Source: Mycolicibacterium palauense (GTDB lineage: Bacteria > Actinomycetota > Actinomycetes > Mycobacteriales > Mycobacteriaceae). From it: a DNA stretch of 64,000 nt. Positions 50,550-58,841 of the stretch are shown here, piece after piece (within the stretch, counting starts at the first letter, position 1; each line of letters begins with the position of its first letter). The stretch is from positions 80,004-144,003 of the forward strand of contig NZ_NVQF01000004.1 in the NCBI RefSeq assembly GCF_002592005.1. Reading direction: 5' to 3'. Made by a program: the position numbers and the translations under genes. A model generated the notes under the pieces. That model was not told the origin of the DNA and did no database searches. It saw only the letters and a list, made by a program, of their open reading frames with translations.

Positions 50550-50579
50550 GAGTACCGCGGTGTCCGGCGATTTCCGTCG
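50550..50579 (-). promoter_or_regulatory. Bipartite motif GGAAAT-N13-GGTACT, copy 4
   Basis: On the minus strand CGACGGAAAT, 13 nt, GGTACTC, ending 8 nt before the membrane-protein start. Confidence 0.5.
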
Positions 50580-50756
50580 CCGGTCGCTCGGAATTCCTTC
50601 AACTTCTTTGCGCTGGGCGGAGTCGCCACCACAGGGTGGTGTCAGCCGTTCGTGACGGGCCTGTCCTCGCGGAGGCGCCAGCCTCGGCCGAGTCCGGGTC
50701 CTAGCCGGTCCCTCGCCGCGCACGCCGGCCGGCGTGTGGGAGTAGACAGGTATCTT

Positions 50757-51452
50757 GTGGAGCGCGAGGACGACGACCTGGCCGCGGTGGCCGCCCTCGT
50801 CGGCTTCCTGCGAGCCGAGGCGCTGACCGATCGACTGGCTGCGGTCGAGGAAGAGCTTGTGGGTCGCTCCGGAGCGGCCGGCGCCGAAGCCGCTGCTGAT
50901 CGCGGCCTCACCGGCGAGATGCTCGCCGCAGCGCTGACCGTGCGTTCGCAGGTCGGGCGGCTCAGTGACGTCATACACGCCTGCACCATCGCTCTGGCGC
51001 TTCCGCACATCCTCGAACCCGGAGAGCAGATCGCGGTGCGCCCCTCCTTGGGCGCCGGCAACGATCCCTCGCGTCCGTTCGATCTCGAAACCGACCGCCG
51101 CGTCGCCGAATTCAAGGCGGCGCAGTGGAATGGAAGCGACTCGTGGCGGCAGCGCACGTTGCTCAGCGATCTTGTGCACCTCGCGATGGACGAGTCCGGG
51201 CGCCGTGCGCAGCTCTATGTCGTGGGGCCGCGGCCGGCTCGTTACCTGCGCACTACGAGGAGTTCGGTCGGCAGGGTCCTTGCCCGAGCATCCGAGCGCA
51301 CGCGGGAGCGGGTGGCCGCGCGGTTCGACCTGTCGATGACGATCGCGGAGTTCACCGCGGGCCCGGCCGCTCACGTCGAGTTGATCGATCTCGCGCGCTG
51401 GCTTCCCCAGCTCGCCGAACTGGGTGCGGTCGCCCCGCCGGATGTCGATTGA
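50757..51452 (+). CDS. Unknown protein with nuclease-like motif
   Basis: A 231-residue protein from GTG 50757. A helical first half (LAAVAALVGFLRAEALTDRL) leads to RPFDLETDRRVAEFKAAQWN, a D...E-F-K arrangement like PD-(D/E)XK enzymes, then LYVVGPRPARYLRTTRSSVG. Family not recognised. Convergent with the small gene at 51468. Confidence 0.55.
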   Translation: MEREDDDLAAVAALVGFLRAEALTDRLAAVEEELVGRSGAAGAEAAADRGLTGEMLAAALTVRSQVGRLSDVIHACTIALALPHILEPGEQIAVRPSLGAGNDPSRPFDLETDRRVAEFKAAQWNGSDSWRQRTLLSDLVHLAMDESGRRAQLYVVGPRPARYLRTTRSSVGRVLARASERTRERVAARFDLSMTIAEFTAGPAAHVELIDLARWLPQLAELGAVAPPDVD

Positions 51453-51454
51453 TC

Positions 51455-51479
51455 GGGGACGTGGCGTTCAGGCTGCGTG
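51455..51479 (-). repeat. Dispersed 25-bp repeat, copy spanning the 51468 gene stop
   Basis: Minus-strand copy, 15 of 25 positions but with the exact CCACGTCCCC end. The stop of the gene ending at 51468 lies inside it. Confidence 0.5.
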
Positions 51480-51671
51480 TCGGGCGAGATCGTCGCGGAT
51501 TCGCCAGTCCTGGCCGTTGATCGCCCAGCGGTCGTGGCGGGTGCGCCGCTTGTTGGCACTGGCATGTCGAGCGGTGCAGGAGATGCACAGGCACCAGGCC
51601 TGTTGGCCGCCAGGGGCTCGGAAGACTAGTTCGCCGGCGCGGCAGGCCTGCGCCTCGGTCGTGTGGCTCAT
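51468..51671 (-). CDS. Small Cys-rich protein
   Basis: A 67-residue protein with AWCLCISCTARHASANKRR, a CxCxxC cluster in a basic context that may bind zinc. Binding site GGGAGG precedes the ATG at 51671. It follows the serine protease gene by about 30 bp. Function unknown. Confidence 0.55.
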   Translation of the reverse strand: MSHTTEAQACRAGELVFRAPGGQQAWCLCISCTARHASANKRRTRHDRWAINGQDWRIRDDLARHAA

Positions 51672-51701
51672 GTCGTTGATCCTCCCGCGCGGTGCTTTTG
51701 G

Positions 51702-52340
51702 TTAGTCCATGTCCCAGTCGGTTCCCCAGGTTCGGGAGAGAAAGTTGTTGATAGCGCCGATGGTGGAGCAGTAGATGACGCCTGGCCGGCGGGGGTCCTC
51801 GGAGATGACGGTGCCGACGACGTGGACGCCCTTGCTGCCTGGTTTGAGGCGTTCGTAGATGGGGGCGCCGCTGTCGCCGTGGTCGGCGGGCATCTGGACG
51901 GCGAACTTGGTGTCGTCTACGGAAAGGACTGTGCCGCATGTCTCCTGGGTGGTTGCGCCGTATTTGCAGACCGTGGATCCTTCGTTGGGCACCCAGGGGT
52001 TGAGCAGGGGTTCGCGTGACATGAGGCTGTACTCGCTGGGGATGTTGGAGTAGAGCCGGATGGCGATCAGATCGGTTGCGGAATCGTGGATCTCGGGTAT
52101 GAACTGCCCGATCTTGATGTTGCCGAGGCTGACTTCGGTGATGCCGTCCTTGTAGCAGTGGCCGGCGGTGTAGACGATGCTGGGGTTCTTGGGGTCGGGG
52201 AAGCTGACGGTGCACCAGCGGCCGCCGCTGGTGATCATGAAGCCGGCGGTGATGGCCAGGGCGTTGGCTGGGGTTGCTGTGGTCAGGGCGGTGATGGTGG
52301 CCATCACCGCGGCGGCCAGAGCCGTCAGTATTCGGCGCAT
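51702..52340 (-). CDS. Secreted trypsin-like serine protease (S1)
   Basis: A 212-residue secreted protease. Residues 1-28 are a signal peptide. The triad is visible: H61 (YTAGHC), D90 (SATDLIAI) and S157 (HGDSGAP). Cys pairs 43/62 and 125/135 probably form disulphides. Small mycobacterial S1 proteases like this act in the envelope or medium. It ends the minus-strand operon that begins at the transfer genes and starts two bases after the preceding stop. Confidence 0.85.
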   Translation of the reverse strand: MRRILTALAAAVMATITALTTATPANALAITAGFMITSGGRWCTVSFPDPKNPSIVYTAGHCYKDGITEVSLGNIKIGQFIPEIHDSATDLIAIRLYSNIPSEYSLMSREPLLNPWVPNEGSTVCKYGATTQETCGTVLSVDDTKFAVQMPADHGDSGAPIYERLKPGSKGVHVVGTVISEDPRRPGVIYCSTIGAINNFLSRTWGTDWDMD

Positions 52341-52342
52341 CG

Positions 52343-52678
52343 TCAGTACCGCAGGGTTTCTCGTTTGTACTGCTCGTAGGCCTCGGGGGTTGGCGCGTCG
52401 GGCAGGACCTCGAAGGCCGAGGCGGGGACGGTGGTGCCGTTGGCGGCCGCGGCGGTCTCCATGCGTTCGCGCACGCCGAGGCGGCCGCGCATCGAGGCGA
52501 CGCTGGCCACGGCGAGGATCTCGCGGGTCAGGCTGCGTTCGTTCATCTTTCGCACGTTCTCGTGCAGGAAGATGCCGTTGACGGCGCCGCCGGGAATGGC
52601 GGAGACACCGATGGTGCGGTTGCGGTTGAAGATCTCGTAGCGGTCGGGCTGCGGGGTCTCATCGTGAGGTGCGGTCAT
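52343..52678 (-). CDS. YbaB-like or ESX-associated small protein
   Basis: A 111-residue protein. NRTIGVSAIPGGAVNGIFLH and LTREILAVASVASMRGRLGV resemble the strand-helix layout of YbaB/EbfC-like nucleoid proteins, which also occur next to ESX-1 genes (EspL type). The match is loose. GAGAAACCC precedes the ATG at 52678. Confidence 0.5.
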   Translation of the reverse strand: MTAPHDETPQPDRYEIFNRNRTIGVSAIPGGAVNGIFLHENVRKMNERSLTREILAVASVASMRGRLGVRERMETAAAANGTTVPASAFEVLPDAPTPEAYEQYKRETLRY

Positions 52679-52699
52679 GGGTTTCTCCTGACGGGTGGG

Positions 52700-54679
52700 T
52701 CATGATGCGCGGGACGCGGCGAGCAGTTGACGCAGTTCGGGGTGCGTGGGCACGGGGATGGCTTGCTTGAGGTCCCAGATCAGCGCCTTGCGGTCGGTGT
52801 CGGTGACCGAGCCGGCCGCGACGAGCCAGAGGTCCTCGCGCTGGGCGTAGACCCTCAGGCCGAGGCGGGCGGTCTGGTAGGCCGCGGCAAGTGCGCCGGC
52901 TGCGTGTTGTCGCTGTGCCAGTTCGGCGGCGGCGGTGCTGCAGCGGTCGATGAGTTCGTCTTTGAGCAGCTGGACGGATCGCCAGGCGTAGTCCTCATCG
53001 GGGACGTCTTCGAACGGGGCTCCGCGGATGAGGCGCACTGCGGCGGTGAGCGCTTCAGTGCTGGCGCTTTCCGGGGTGTGGCCGACGAGGCGGTTGAATT
53101 CCTTCCAGTCGCAAAACATGTCGACGATGAGCAGGCCGCGGTTGTCGTTGCGGATGGGGTCGCTTCCACCCATCATCTTGCGGATCTGGGTGCGCAGCTG
53201 GCGGCGGTTGGAAGGGGTGACCTGCAGGATCTTCTCCTCCCACTCAGTGGAGGTGACGCCGTTGGAGGTGGCCAGCGCCATGAGCGCTTTGACGGGTTTG
53301 CGGACGCCTTGGCGGGTGACCGCGGAGTGTTTGACCGGATCGTTGGTCTCGGCGTCTCGGCCGATGGCGTAGACCGGGCCCAGGACGTAGAGGCCGGGCT
53401 CGGTGGGTTCTTCGGCGGGCCGGCCGGGTAGCGCTGCGATCGCGTCGTCGGGGCCGTCGTCGATGTCTTCGGTCACGCCGGCCAGTGGCGCCGGAACGGA
53501 GGGAAGGAGCACGGGGACGTCGACACCCGGTGCCGCCGCGCCGGCCGGGGTGGACTCGGCTGTGACGGATCCGTCGGGCCCGCCTCGATCCGGGGACGTG
53601 TCATCGCCGCTGGTAAGGGCCGTTTCGGGGGCGGGTTGGATTGCGGGCTGTTCGGGTTCTGCTGGGCCCGGTTCGGCCGGGGCGTCGGGACCGGGCAGTG
53701 GAGCTCCGATGACGGCAGTGAGGGTGAGATCTTCGTCAGGCGTGAGGTACGGGGACGTGTCATCGCCGCTGGTCGACGGGTCGCGATGAGGCTCGGCCGC
53801 CGTCGGCGCCGGCGCCGGGGGCGTGGCCGGGGACGTGTCATCGCCGCTGGTCAGCACGGTTGTCGGTGTCTGGGCGGAGGGCACCTGCTCGAGCAGGTCG
53901 CCGCGGGTGTCGGCAGCGAACGGGTTGTCCCCCGCCGCCGGCGTCTCGTCGACGCCCGCGGTCGCCGGCGCAGCGGCGGGCACCAGGACGTTCTTGAGGT
54001 GCTGCCACTGCGGATCGGCGACCTCCATCCTGCGCCAGATCGGCCAGTATCGGTTGGCCAGGTAGATGCCGGCCACCGCCTCGCTGCAGAGCACGACGTT
54101 GGCGGCGTCGACGGCCTGCGAGGACACGATGATCGGATGCGGCTGTTCGGCGAGGGGGGAGCTGGTGTGCTCCATGCTGAACAGCAGCGATGTCGTCTCG
54201 GGGACCAGGTGCGCGTCGTCGACGAGGTGCAGTCGTTCCGCACCGGGCACCGCAAGTGAGGAGTCGGTGATCGCGATGACCGCTTCTGGCGTCTTCGCCA
54301 GCGCCTGCATCAGCCACGACCGCATGATCAGAACGGGGTTGGCGCTCTCGATCCCGACATAGCTCGCAGCCACGAGGTTGACGACCAGGACCTCGTTGCG
54401 GGAGGTGATGCCGCCGACGACGTGGTGCGAGGCCGAGATGCTGCGCGGCAGCCACTGCGAGCGCAGCGGATGAGACCACCCCTGCTCGGCGCGGGTCCAG
54501 TGCTCGCCTTCGGGCTCGGTGGCCGGGTCAACCGGGTAGGCGGTGATCGAGGAGGCGTCAATGGACGCTGCGACCGCACCGCCGGGACCAAACGCCTCGA
54601 TCAGCAACTGGGCGACGTTCTTCAGCGCACCGTTTCCAGCAAGCAGCCACCGTGTCAGCTTGGCTGCTTGCTCGTTCAC
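52700..54679 (-). CDS. Large protein with BTAD-like C-terminus and repeat-invaded linker
   Basis: A 659-residue protein. Residues 1-235 are an alpha/beta domain of unknown family (VVNLVAASYVGIESANPVLI, ERLHLVDDAHLVPETTSLLF). Residues ~245-430 are a Pro/Ala-rich linker with three TSGDDTSP units encoded by copies of the dispersed repeat. The C-terminal 220 residues (RRQLRTQIRKMMGG, YAWRSVQLLKDELIDRCSTA, YQTARLGLRVYAQREDLWLV) resemble the bacterial transcriptional activation domain. GTG-free ATG start at 54679. Role unknown, perhaps assembly or regulation of the transfer machine. Confidence 0.6.
   Translation of the reverse strand: MNEQAAKLTRWLLAGNGALKNVAQLLIEAFGPGGAVAASIDASSITAYPVDPATEPEGEHWTRAEQGWSHPLRSQWLPRSISASHHVVGGITSRNEVLVVNLVAASYVGIESANPVLIMRSWLMQALAKTPEAVIAITDSSLAVPGAERLHLVDDAHLVPETTSLLFSMEHTSSPLAEQPHPIIVSSQAVDAANVVLCSEAVAGIYLANRYWPIWRRMEVADPQWQHLKNVLVPAAAPATAGVDETPAAGDNPFAADTRGDLLEQVPSAQTPTTVLTSGDDTSPATPPAPAPTAAEPHRDPSTSGDDTSPYLTPDEDLTLTAVIGAPLPGPDAPAEPGPAEPEQPAIQPAPETALTSGDDTSPDRGGPDGSVTAESTPAGAAAPGVDVPVLLPSVPAPLAGVTEDIDDGPDDAIAALPGRPAEEPTEPGLYVLGPVYAIGRDAETNDPVKHSAVTRQGVRKPVKALMALATSNGVTSTEWEEKILQVTPSNRRQLRTQIRKMMGGSDPIRNDNRGLLIVDMFCDWKEFNRLVGHTPESASTEALTAAVRLIRGAPFEDVPDEDYAWRSVQLLKDELIDRCSTAAAELAQRQHAAGALAAAYQTARLGLRVYAQREDLWLVAAGSVTDTDRKALIWDLKQAIPVPTHPELRQLLAASRAS
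53592..53616 (-). repeat. Dispersed repeat inside the BTAD-like gene, unit 1
   Basis: 24 of 25 consensus positions on the minus strand; read in frame as TSGDDTSP. Confidence 0.8.
53751..53775 (-). repeat. Dispersed repeat inside the BTAD-like gene, unit 2
   Basis: 23-24 of 25 positions; read as TSGDDTSP. Confidence 0.8.
53829..53853 (-). repeat. Dispersed repeat inside the BTAD-like gene, unit 3
   Basis: Exact consensus copy (25 of 25), read as LTSGDDTSP. Confidence 0.8.
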
Positions 54680-54689
54680 GCAGGTGAGT

Positions 54690-55067
54690 CTATCGAGGCT
54701 GGGGGCCTGTTTCAGGCTCCGCGCCAGGGGCGTTTTCCTGCTGGGCGACCACCTCGCCGAAGTCGGGCAGATCGTGTGCTGCCTGGAAGATCTCGGCGAT
54801 CTGTTCGGCGGTCTCCTGCCCGGCCGTGGTGACGAGTCGGGTGATCTCCTTGGCGATCTCGGCTGCGGTCTTGCGGTCCAGAATTCCGGGCTTGAGCCAC
54901 AAATCGAGCAGCTGCCCGTTCATGTCGACCTTGACAGCGATGTCCTTGTCCTCCGAAAGGCGCTCTGCGGCGATGCCTTTCATCTTCTCGATGTGTCGGA
55001 GGAGATGGTCGTAAACCGTGTCGGCGTACGCCAGCGTGTTTTTCACATCGGGGTGAATGACGGCCAT
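54690..55067 (-). CDS. YbaB/EbfC-like protein
   Basis: A 125-residue protein. An N-terminal helix (DTVYDHLLRHIEKMKGIAAE), then DIAVKVDMNGQLLDLWLKPG and a long helix (RKTAAEIAKEITRLVTTAGQ) are the YbaB/EbfC fold, as in ESX-1-linked EspL. It may chaperone a secretion substrate encoded next to it or bind DNA. Ends in an acidic Pro-rich tail. Confidence 0.65.
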   Translation of the reverse strand: MAVIHPDVKNTLAYADTVYDHLLRHIEKMKGIAAERLSEDKDIAVKVDMNGQLLDLWLKPGILDRKTAAEIAKEITRLVTTAGQETAEQIAEIFQAAHDLPDFGEVVAQQENAPGAEPETGPQPR

Positions 55068-55076
55068 GAGGGATTC

Positions 55077-55583
55077 CTACACCATCCTCGTCGCGTCGAT
55101 CGCCCTCGCGTTGGCTTCTTCCTGCGCCTTGGTCGAGGCGATGGAGGAGCGCAGCGCGGTGGAGGTCCGCGCGTTGTGCTCGGCGAAGGCCGTGCCGGCG
55201 ATCTGCTTGCTGGCCATAAACTCCCTGATCTTCAGGTAGGTGCCGAAGTTCACCTTGCCGTGCGTGGCCAGGTACTTTTCGGCGAAGTCCGGGTCCCCCG
55301 ATGCCCAGTCCGCCAGCTCCTGCGCGTTGAGGTCGTGCTCCTGGGCGAACTTCTCCAGCTCCGCGTAGTTGATCTGAAACGGTGCGCCGGAGGCGGCGCC
55401 GGGAGTGCCGGCGGGAGCTCCTTCGGGGGGAGGAGCGCCGTCAGTGGTGGTGTTGCTGATCAGCGACGCCGGGATGGGGCCGATCGCGCCCGGCCCCGCG
55501 GCGGCGCCACCGGGATCTACCGCCACGTTGTTGTCGTGCCAGCCCGGAGCGTTGAAGTCGTCGTCTGGCCAAGCGTCTGACAT
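55077..55583 (-). CDS. EspC/DUF2580-like helical protein, paralogue 1
   Basis: A 168-residue protein. An acidic Pro/Gly N-terminus leads to a helical domain (INYAELEKFAQEHDLNAQEL, THGKVNFGTYLKIREFMASK, HNARTSTALRSSIASTKAQE) laid out like EspC-type ESX proteins. The C-terminal third is closely matched in the next gene upstream, so the two are paralogues. Candidate secreted or transfer-apparatus protein (inference). Confidence 0.6.
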   Translation of the reverse strand: MSDAWPDDDFNAPGWHDNNVAVDPGGAAAGPGAIGPIPASLISNTTTDGAPPPEGAPAGTPGAASGAPFQINYAELEKFAQEHDLNAQELADWASGDPDFAEKYLATHGKVNFGTYLKIREFMASKQIAGTAFAEHNARTSTALRSSIASTKAQEEANARAIDATRMV

Positions 55584-55606
55584 GGGATCTCACATCCTCG
55601 CGGTGT

Positions 55607-56398
55607 CTAGGTGGTGGTGGTCGGGGCGCGGAAGGCGCTGGCGGAGGCTTCGTCGGTGGCCTTCGTGGAGGCGATCGATCCGCGCAGGGCGACGGCTGTG
55701 TCGGCGTTGCGCTGGGCGTACGCACCCGCCTCGACCGCGCGACTGTCGTTGTACCCCTTGACGTTCAGATACGTGGCATAGGCGACTTTGCCGTGAGTAG
55801 CCAGTAGACGCTCGGCGAAGTCGGTGTCGGTCTTGGCCCACTGCGCGACCTGATCGGCCTGCTGGTCGTGGTTCTGCGCGAAACCCTCCAGCTGGTGGTA
55901 GTTGACCGCGAAGACGTCCTTGTCGGACTGGGCGGGCTCACCGTCGGACTCCGTGGTGTTGCTGGCCGGTCGGACACCCTTCTTCACGGTGTCGGGGCCG
56001 GGGATCCACACCCCGCTGTCCCCGAGCGGGATGTAGCCGCGCGGACCCAGATCGCCGGGCCTCAGGAACTTGATGTCCTCGATCTGGATCGGCTTCTCCC
56101 CCTTGGGTGGGGTGTAGGAGCCGGGGTGGAAGTCGTTGGCGCGGGGACTGGGGACCCACACGCCGGTGCCCCTGCCGAGTTCCTGCATGCCGTAGGGGCC
56201 GAGTGCACCCGGTGCGGTGACCTGAATGTCGCTGGCGTACAGCGGCATCCGGACATCGTTGTCGGTGACCGAACCGGGCCTGATCTGGTTGACGCGAGGG
56301 TCTGGGATCCACAGGCCGGGCAGCAGTTCCTGGTAGCTGTTTGGGCCGAGCGCGTCGGGGTCCTGCTCGACCACATCGGCGATATCGAAGGTGGTCAT
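55607..56398 (-). CDS. Triple-repeat protein with EspC-like C-terminus, paralogue 2
   Basis: A 263-residue protein. Three ~45-residue repeats open it: DALGPNSYQELLPGLWIPDP, GALGPYGMQELGRGTGVWVP and GDLGPRGYIPLGDSGVWIPG. The C-terminus (VNYHQLEGFAQNHDQQADQV, THGKVAYATYLNVKGYNDSR, ALRGSIASTKATDEAS) pairs with the protein at 55077. ATG at 56398 with GGAGAG upstream. The repeats look like a surface-binding or cell-wall-binding module. Confidence 0.65.
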   Translation of the reverse strand: MTTFDIADVVEQDPDALGPNSYQELLPGLWIPDPRVNQIRPGSVTDNDVRMPLYASDIQVTAPGALGPYGMQELGRGTGVWVPSPRANDFHPGSYTPPKGEKPIQIEDIKFLRPGDLGPRGYIPLGDSGVWIPGPDTVKKGVRPASNTTESDGEPAQSDKDVFAVNYHQLEGFAQNHDQQADQVAQWAKTDTDFAERLLATHGKVAYATYLNVKGYNDSRAVEAGAYAQRNADTAVALRGSIASTKATDEASASAFRAPTTTT

Positions 56399-56432
56399 GA
56401 AGCTCTCCAATTCTCAAGGGTGGTCATAGCTG

Positions 56433-58778
56433 CTACTCCAGGCCTGCTGCGATGCGTTCCTGCTTGGTGGTGCGGGTCGCAGGCGGTGGGGCGTCGTCCT
56501 CGAACGGTGACGGCGGTGCCGCCTGCGGCACCGTGGAACTGGGCGGCGGCGCGGGCTGCTGTGGCGGGGCCTGTTGGGGCGCGGGGGTGCCGGCAGGTCC
56601 GGGCCCGGACAGCGGGACGCTATCCGGTGGCGGCTCGGCGGGAACCGAGGTGGGCGGCGGCTGGGGTGCAGGATGCGGGGCGTCGTTGGACGGCGGCGGC
56701 GCGGCGCCGGGCGGTGTGTGATCCGGCTGCGGCTGCTGCGGTGGAGCCTGGGGATCGGTCAGCGGCGGTGCCGAGGTGTGTGTGGACAGGGTGGGGTCGG
56801 TTTCGGTGGGGCGGAACACGCCTTCGAAGCCCTTCTGATCCTTGAACACCTCCTCCAGGGTGTGGATTTTGCCGGCCTCGCTGGGGTCGGCGACCAGACC
56901 CGGCGCGACCGCGACCATGGTCTTGTCCTGCCACTTCAGCACGTCCCCCGGCTGCATGTCGGAGGGGTCGACCTTGGCGCCGAGGTTCTTGCCGTCGCCC
57001 GGCAAATCCAGACCCGTTGGGCTGTAGGCCTTCTGGGCGGCGTCCCCGCCGGGTGAGGCCTTGTCGATGGCATTCTGTGCGGCGTCGGCGGCCTGCTGGT
57101 TCGGCGCCTCGACGACTTTGCCGTCGGGAAGTGTGACCGTGGGTTTCGAGCCGTTGGAGTTACCCGCGGGCGTGGCCGTGGCCGGCTGGTTGCCCACGAC
57201 GGGCGGGGTCGTCCCTGCGACCGCGGCCGGTTCAGCCGGCGCGGCCGGAGGCGGCGCCGGAGTCTGGGGGCCCGCGTTGAGGGGGGTGATCGGCGACTTC
57301 TTGTCCTCCGGCTTGTCAGTGTCGGTCTCGGCGAGCTTGCTCAGGGGTTTGACCGCATCCGACAGCGGGGAGAGCGGGTTTCCGCCCCCGCCCATCGGGT
57401 TGCCGCCACCGCCGAGGCCTCCGAGAGGGTTCATGCCACCGAGGCCTCCGAGGGGATTGCCGCCCATCGGCATGCCGCCGAACGGTGAACCCATGCCGCC
57501 GTTGAGCAGGTCCTCCAGCCCCTTGTCGTCGGCCGGCGGAGCGCTCAGTGAGGGGTCCCCCGCGGACGGGATCGCCGGTGGCGGGTCCGCGGCCGGGCCC
57601 ATCGGTGTCGGAGGGCCGCCGGACGGGTTGGACGGCACGTCCTGTTGGGTGTTGGCAGCCTTCTCCACTGCGGTCTTCACGGTGTCCAGCAGGGTGGACT
57701 CGGCCTGCAGCAGTCCGTCCCAGTCCCCCTCTTCCAGAGCCTTCGCAGTGGAGTTGAAGGTTCCGATCGCGTTGTTGATGGCATCGCGGCCCGCCTTGGT
57801 CACGTTGGCCGAGTTGTCGACCGCGGTCTTGAATGCCTTTGCCGCGGCGTCGAATTCGGATTCGATCCGCTTGAAGTCGGGTTTGACGTCGTCATAGGCT
57901 TCGATGCCGGACCGCTCACCGGTGTCGGTGCTGAACGGGAACTCGGGCAGCTCGCTGGTGGCCGGCGAACCGCTGCCGAACAGCTCGTAGAGACGTACGA
58001 CGACACCGGTCATCTGGTTGGGAATGTCGGGGTCGACGTCGGTGGCCCAGGCCGGGTACTCGGGGGTGCTCATCCCGTCGGGCACGCTGACCTGCGTGCT
58101 CTGCAGCGGCGGCTTGTTGCCCGGCGCCGGCGGTGCGGGCCTGCCGTCGGGGGTCTGCTGCGGGACGGGCGTCCCGTCGAAGTACTTCTCCTTGGTGATC
58201 TGGTTGCCGTTCTTGTCGAAGTACTTGTGTTGCCCCGTGGCGGGGTCGATTTGGTAGTAGTCGCCGTTGGTGTTCAGCGGCGTGAACACACCGTTGGGCG
58301 ACTCGTGCCAGCCGGGGCTGCCGGGGTAGTTGGCCGGCTGGTCGTTGAGCGGGCCGACCTGGTTGCCGCGGGAGTCGATCGGTGCGTATCTGCCGTCGGC
58401 CATCCGGCGGTAGCCGGCGGGTGGAAACGCTTGTCCCATCGGCTTGAAGTTCTGGTCGGCTTTGGTGAAGGTGCCGTCGCCGTTGTTGATCCAGTTCTGA
58501 TTGCTGGCGCTGTCCCGGTAGGCGAGGGTACCGTCGGCGGGCACTCGGGTGCCGTCACCGAAGACCAGGTAGCGCTCGGCGCCGTTGTCGTCGGTGTTGT
58601 AGTGGATGTTGGGGTCGCCGTAGGCGCGTTGCGCCTTGTCGAGGTTGGTGGTCCAGTACAGGTCCTCCTTGTCGATCACGAAGTCCTGACCGGGCACCTC
58701 CCATCCGCCGTTCCAGGTGAAGCGCAATCCGTCGGTCGGCTCCCACGTCGTCTGCCCGTCGAACTTGTTGCCAGTCAT
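56433..58778 (-). CDS. Large WXG/ESX-like protein with Pro-rich C-terminus
   Basis: A 781-residue protein. The N-terminal ~230 residues contain Gly/Asp/Tyr-rich repeats (DGTRVPADGTLAYRDSASNQ, RMADGRYAPIDSRGNQVGPL, YFDKNGNQITKEKYFDGTPV) like beta-hairpin surface repeats. Residues ~290-380 are a helical hairpin (FDAAAKAFKTAVDNSANVTK, GDWDGLLQAESTLLDTVKTA) of DUF4226/WXG style. A Gly/Met/Pro linker precedes a small domain (MQPGDVLKWQDKTMVAVAPG, HTLEEVFKDQKGFEGVFRP), then a Pro-rich tail. Probably exported with the transfer machine. Confidence 0.6.
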   Translation of the reverse strand: MTGNKFDGQTTWEPTDGLRFTWNGGWEVPGQDFVIDKEDLYWTTNLDKAQRAYGDPNIHYNTDDNGAERYLVFGDGTRVPADGTLAYRDSASNQNWINNGDGTFTKADQNFKPMGQAFPPAGYRRMADGRYAPIDSRGNQVGPLNDQPANYPGSPGWHESPNGVFTPLNTNGDYYQIDPATGQHKYFDKNGNQITKEKYFDGTPVPQQTPDGRPAPPAPGNKPPLQSTQVSVPDGMSTPEYPAWATDVDPDIPNQMTGVVVRLYELFGSGSPATSELPEFPFSTDTGERSGIEAYDDVKPDFKRIESEFDAAAKAFKTAVDNSANVTKAGRDAINNAIGTFNSTAKALEEGDWDGLLQAESTLLDTVKTAVEKAANTQQDVPSNPSGGPPTPMGPAADPPPAIPSAGDPSLSAPPADDKGLEDLLNGGMGSPFGGMPMGGNPLGGLGGMNPLGGLGGGGNPMGGGGNPLSPLSDAVKPLSKLAETDTDKPEDKKSPITPLNAGPQTPAPPPAAPAEPAAVAGTTPPVVGNQPATATPAGNSNGSKPTVTLPDGKVVEAPNQQAADAAQNAIDKASPGGDAAQKAYSPTGLDLPGDGKNLGAKVDPSDMQPGDVLKWQDKTMVAVAPGLVADPSEAGKIHTLEEVFKDQKGFEGVFRPTETDPTLSTHTSAPPLTDPQAPPQQPQPDHTPPGAAPPPSNDAPHPAPQPPPTSVPAEPPPDSVPLSGPGPAGTPAPQQAPPQQPAPPPSSTVPQAAPPSPFEDDAPPPATRTTKQERIAAGLE

Positions 58779-58841
58779 GGTGTCGTGATACCTCCGGGTG
58801 CGATGAAGCGGTGAGCGCGGGAGTCGGGCGGGATGCGGCGA

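Noticed and set aside
56452..58814. Long Gly/Val-rich plus-strand frames
   Set aside because: Antisense to the 781-residue gene, with no recognisable domain and no binding site.
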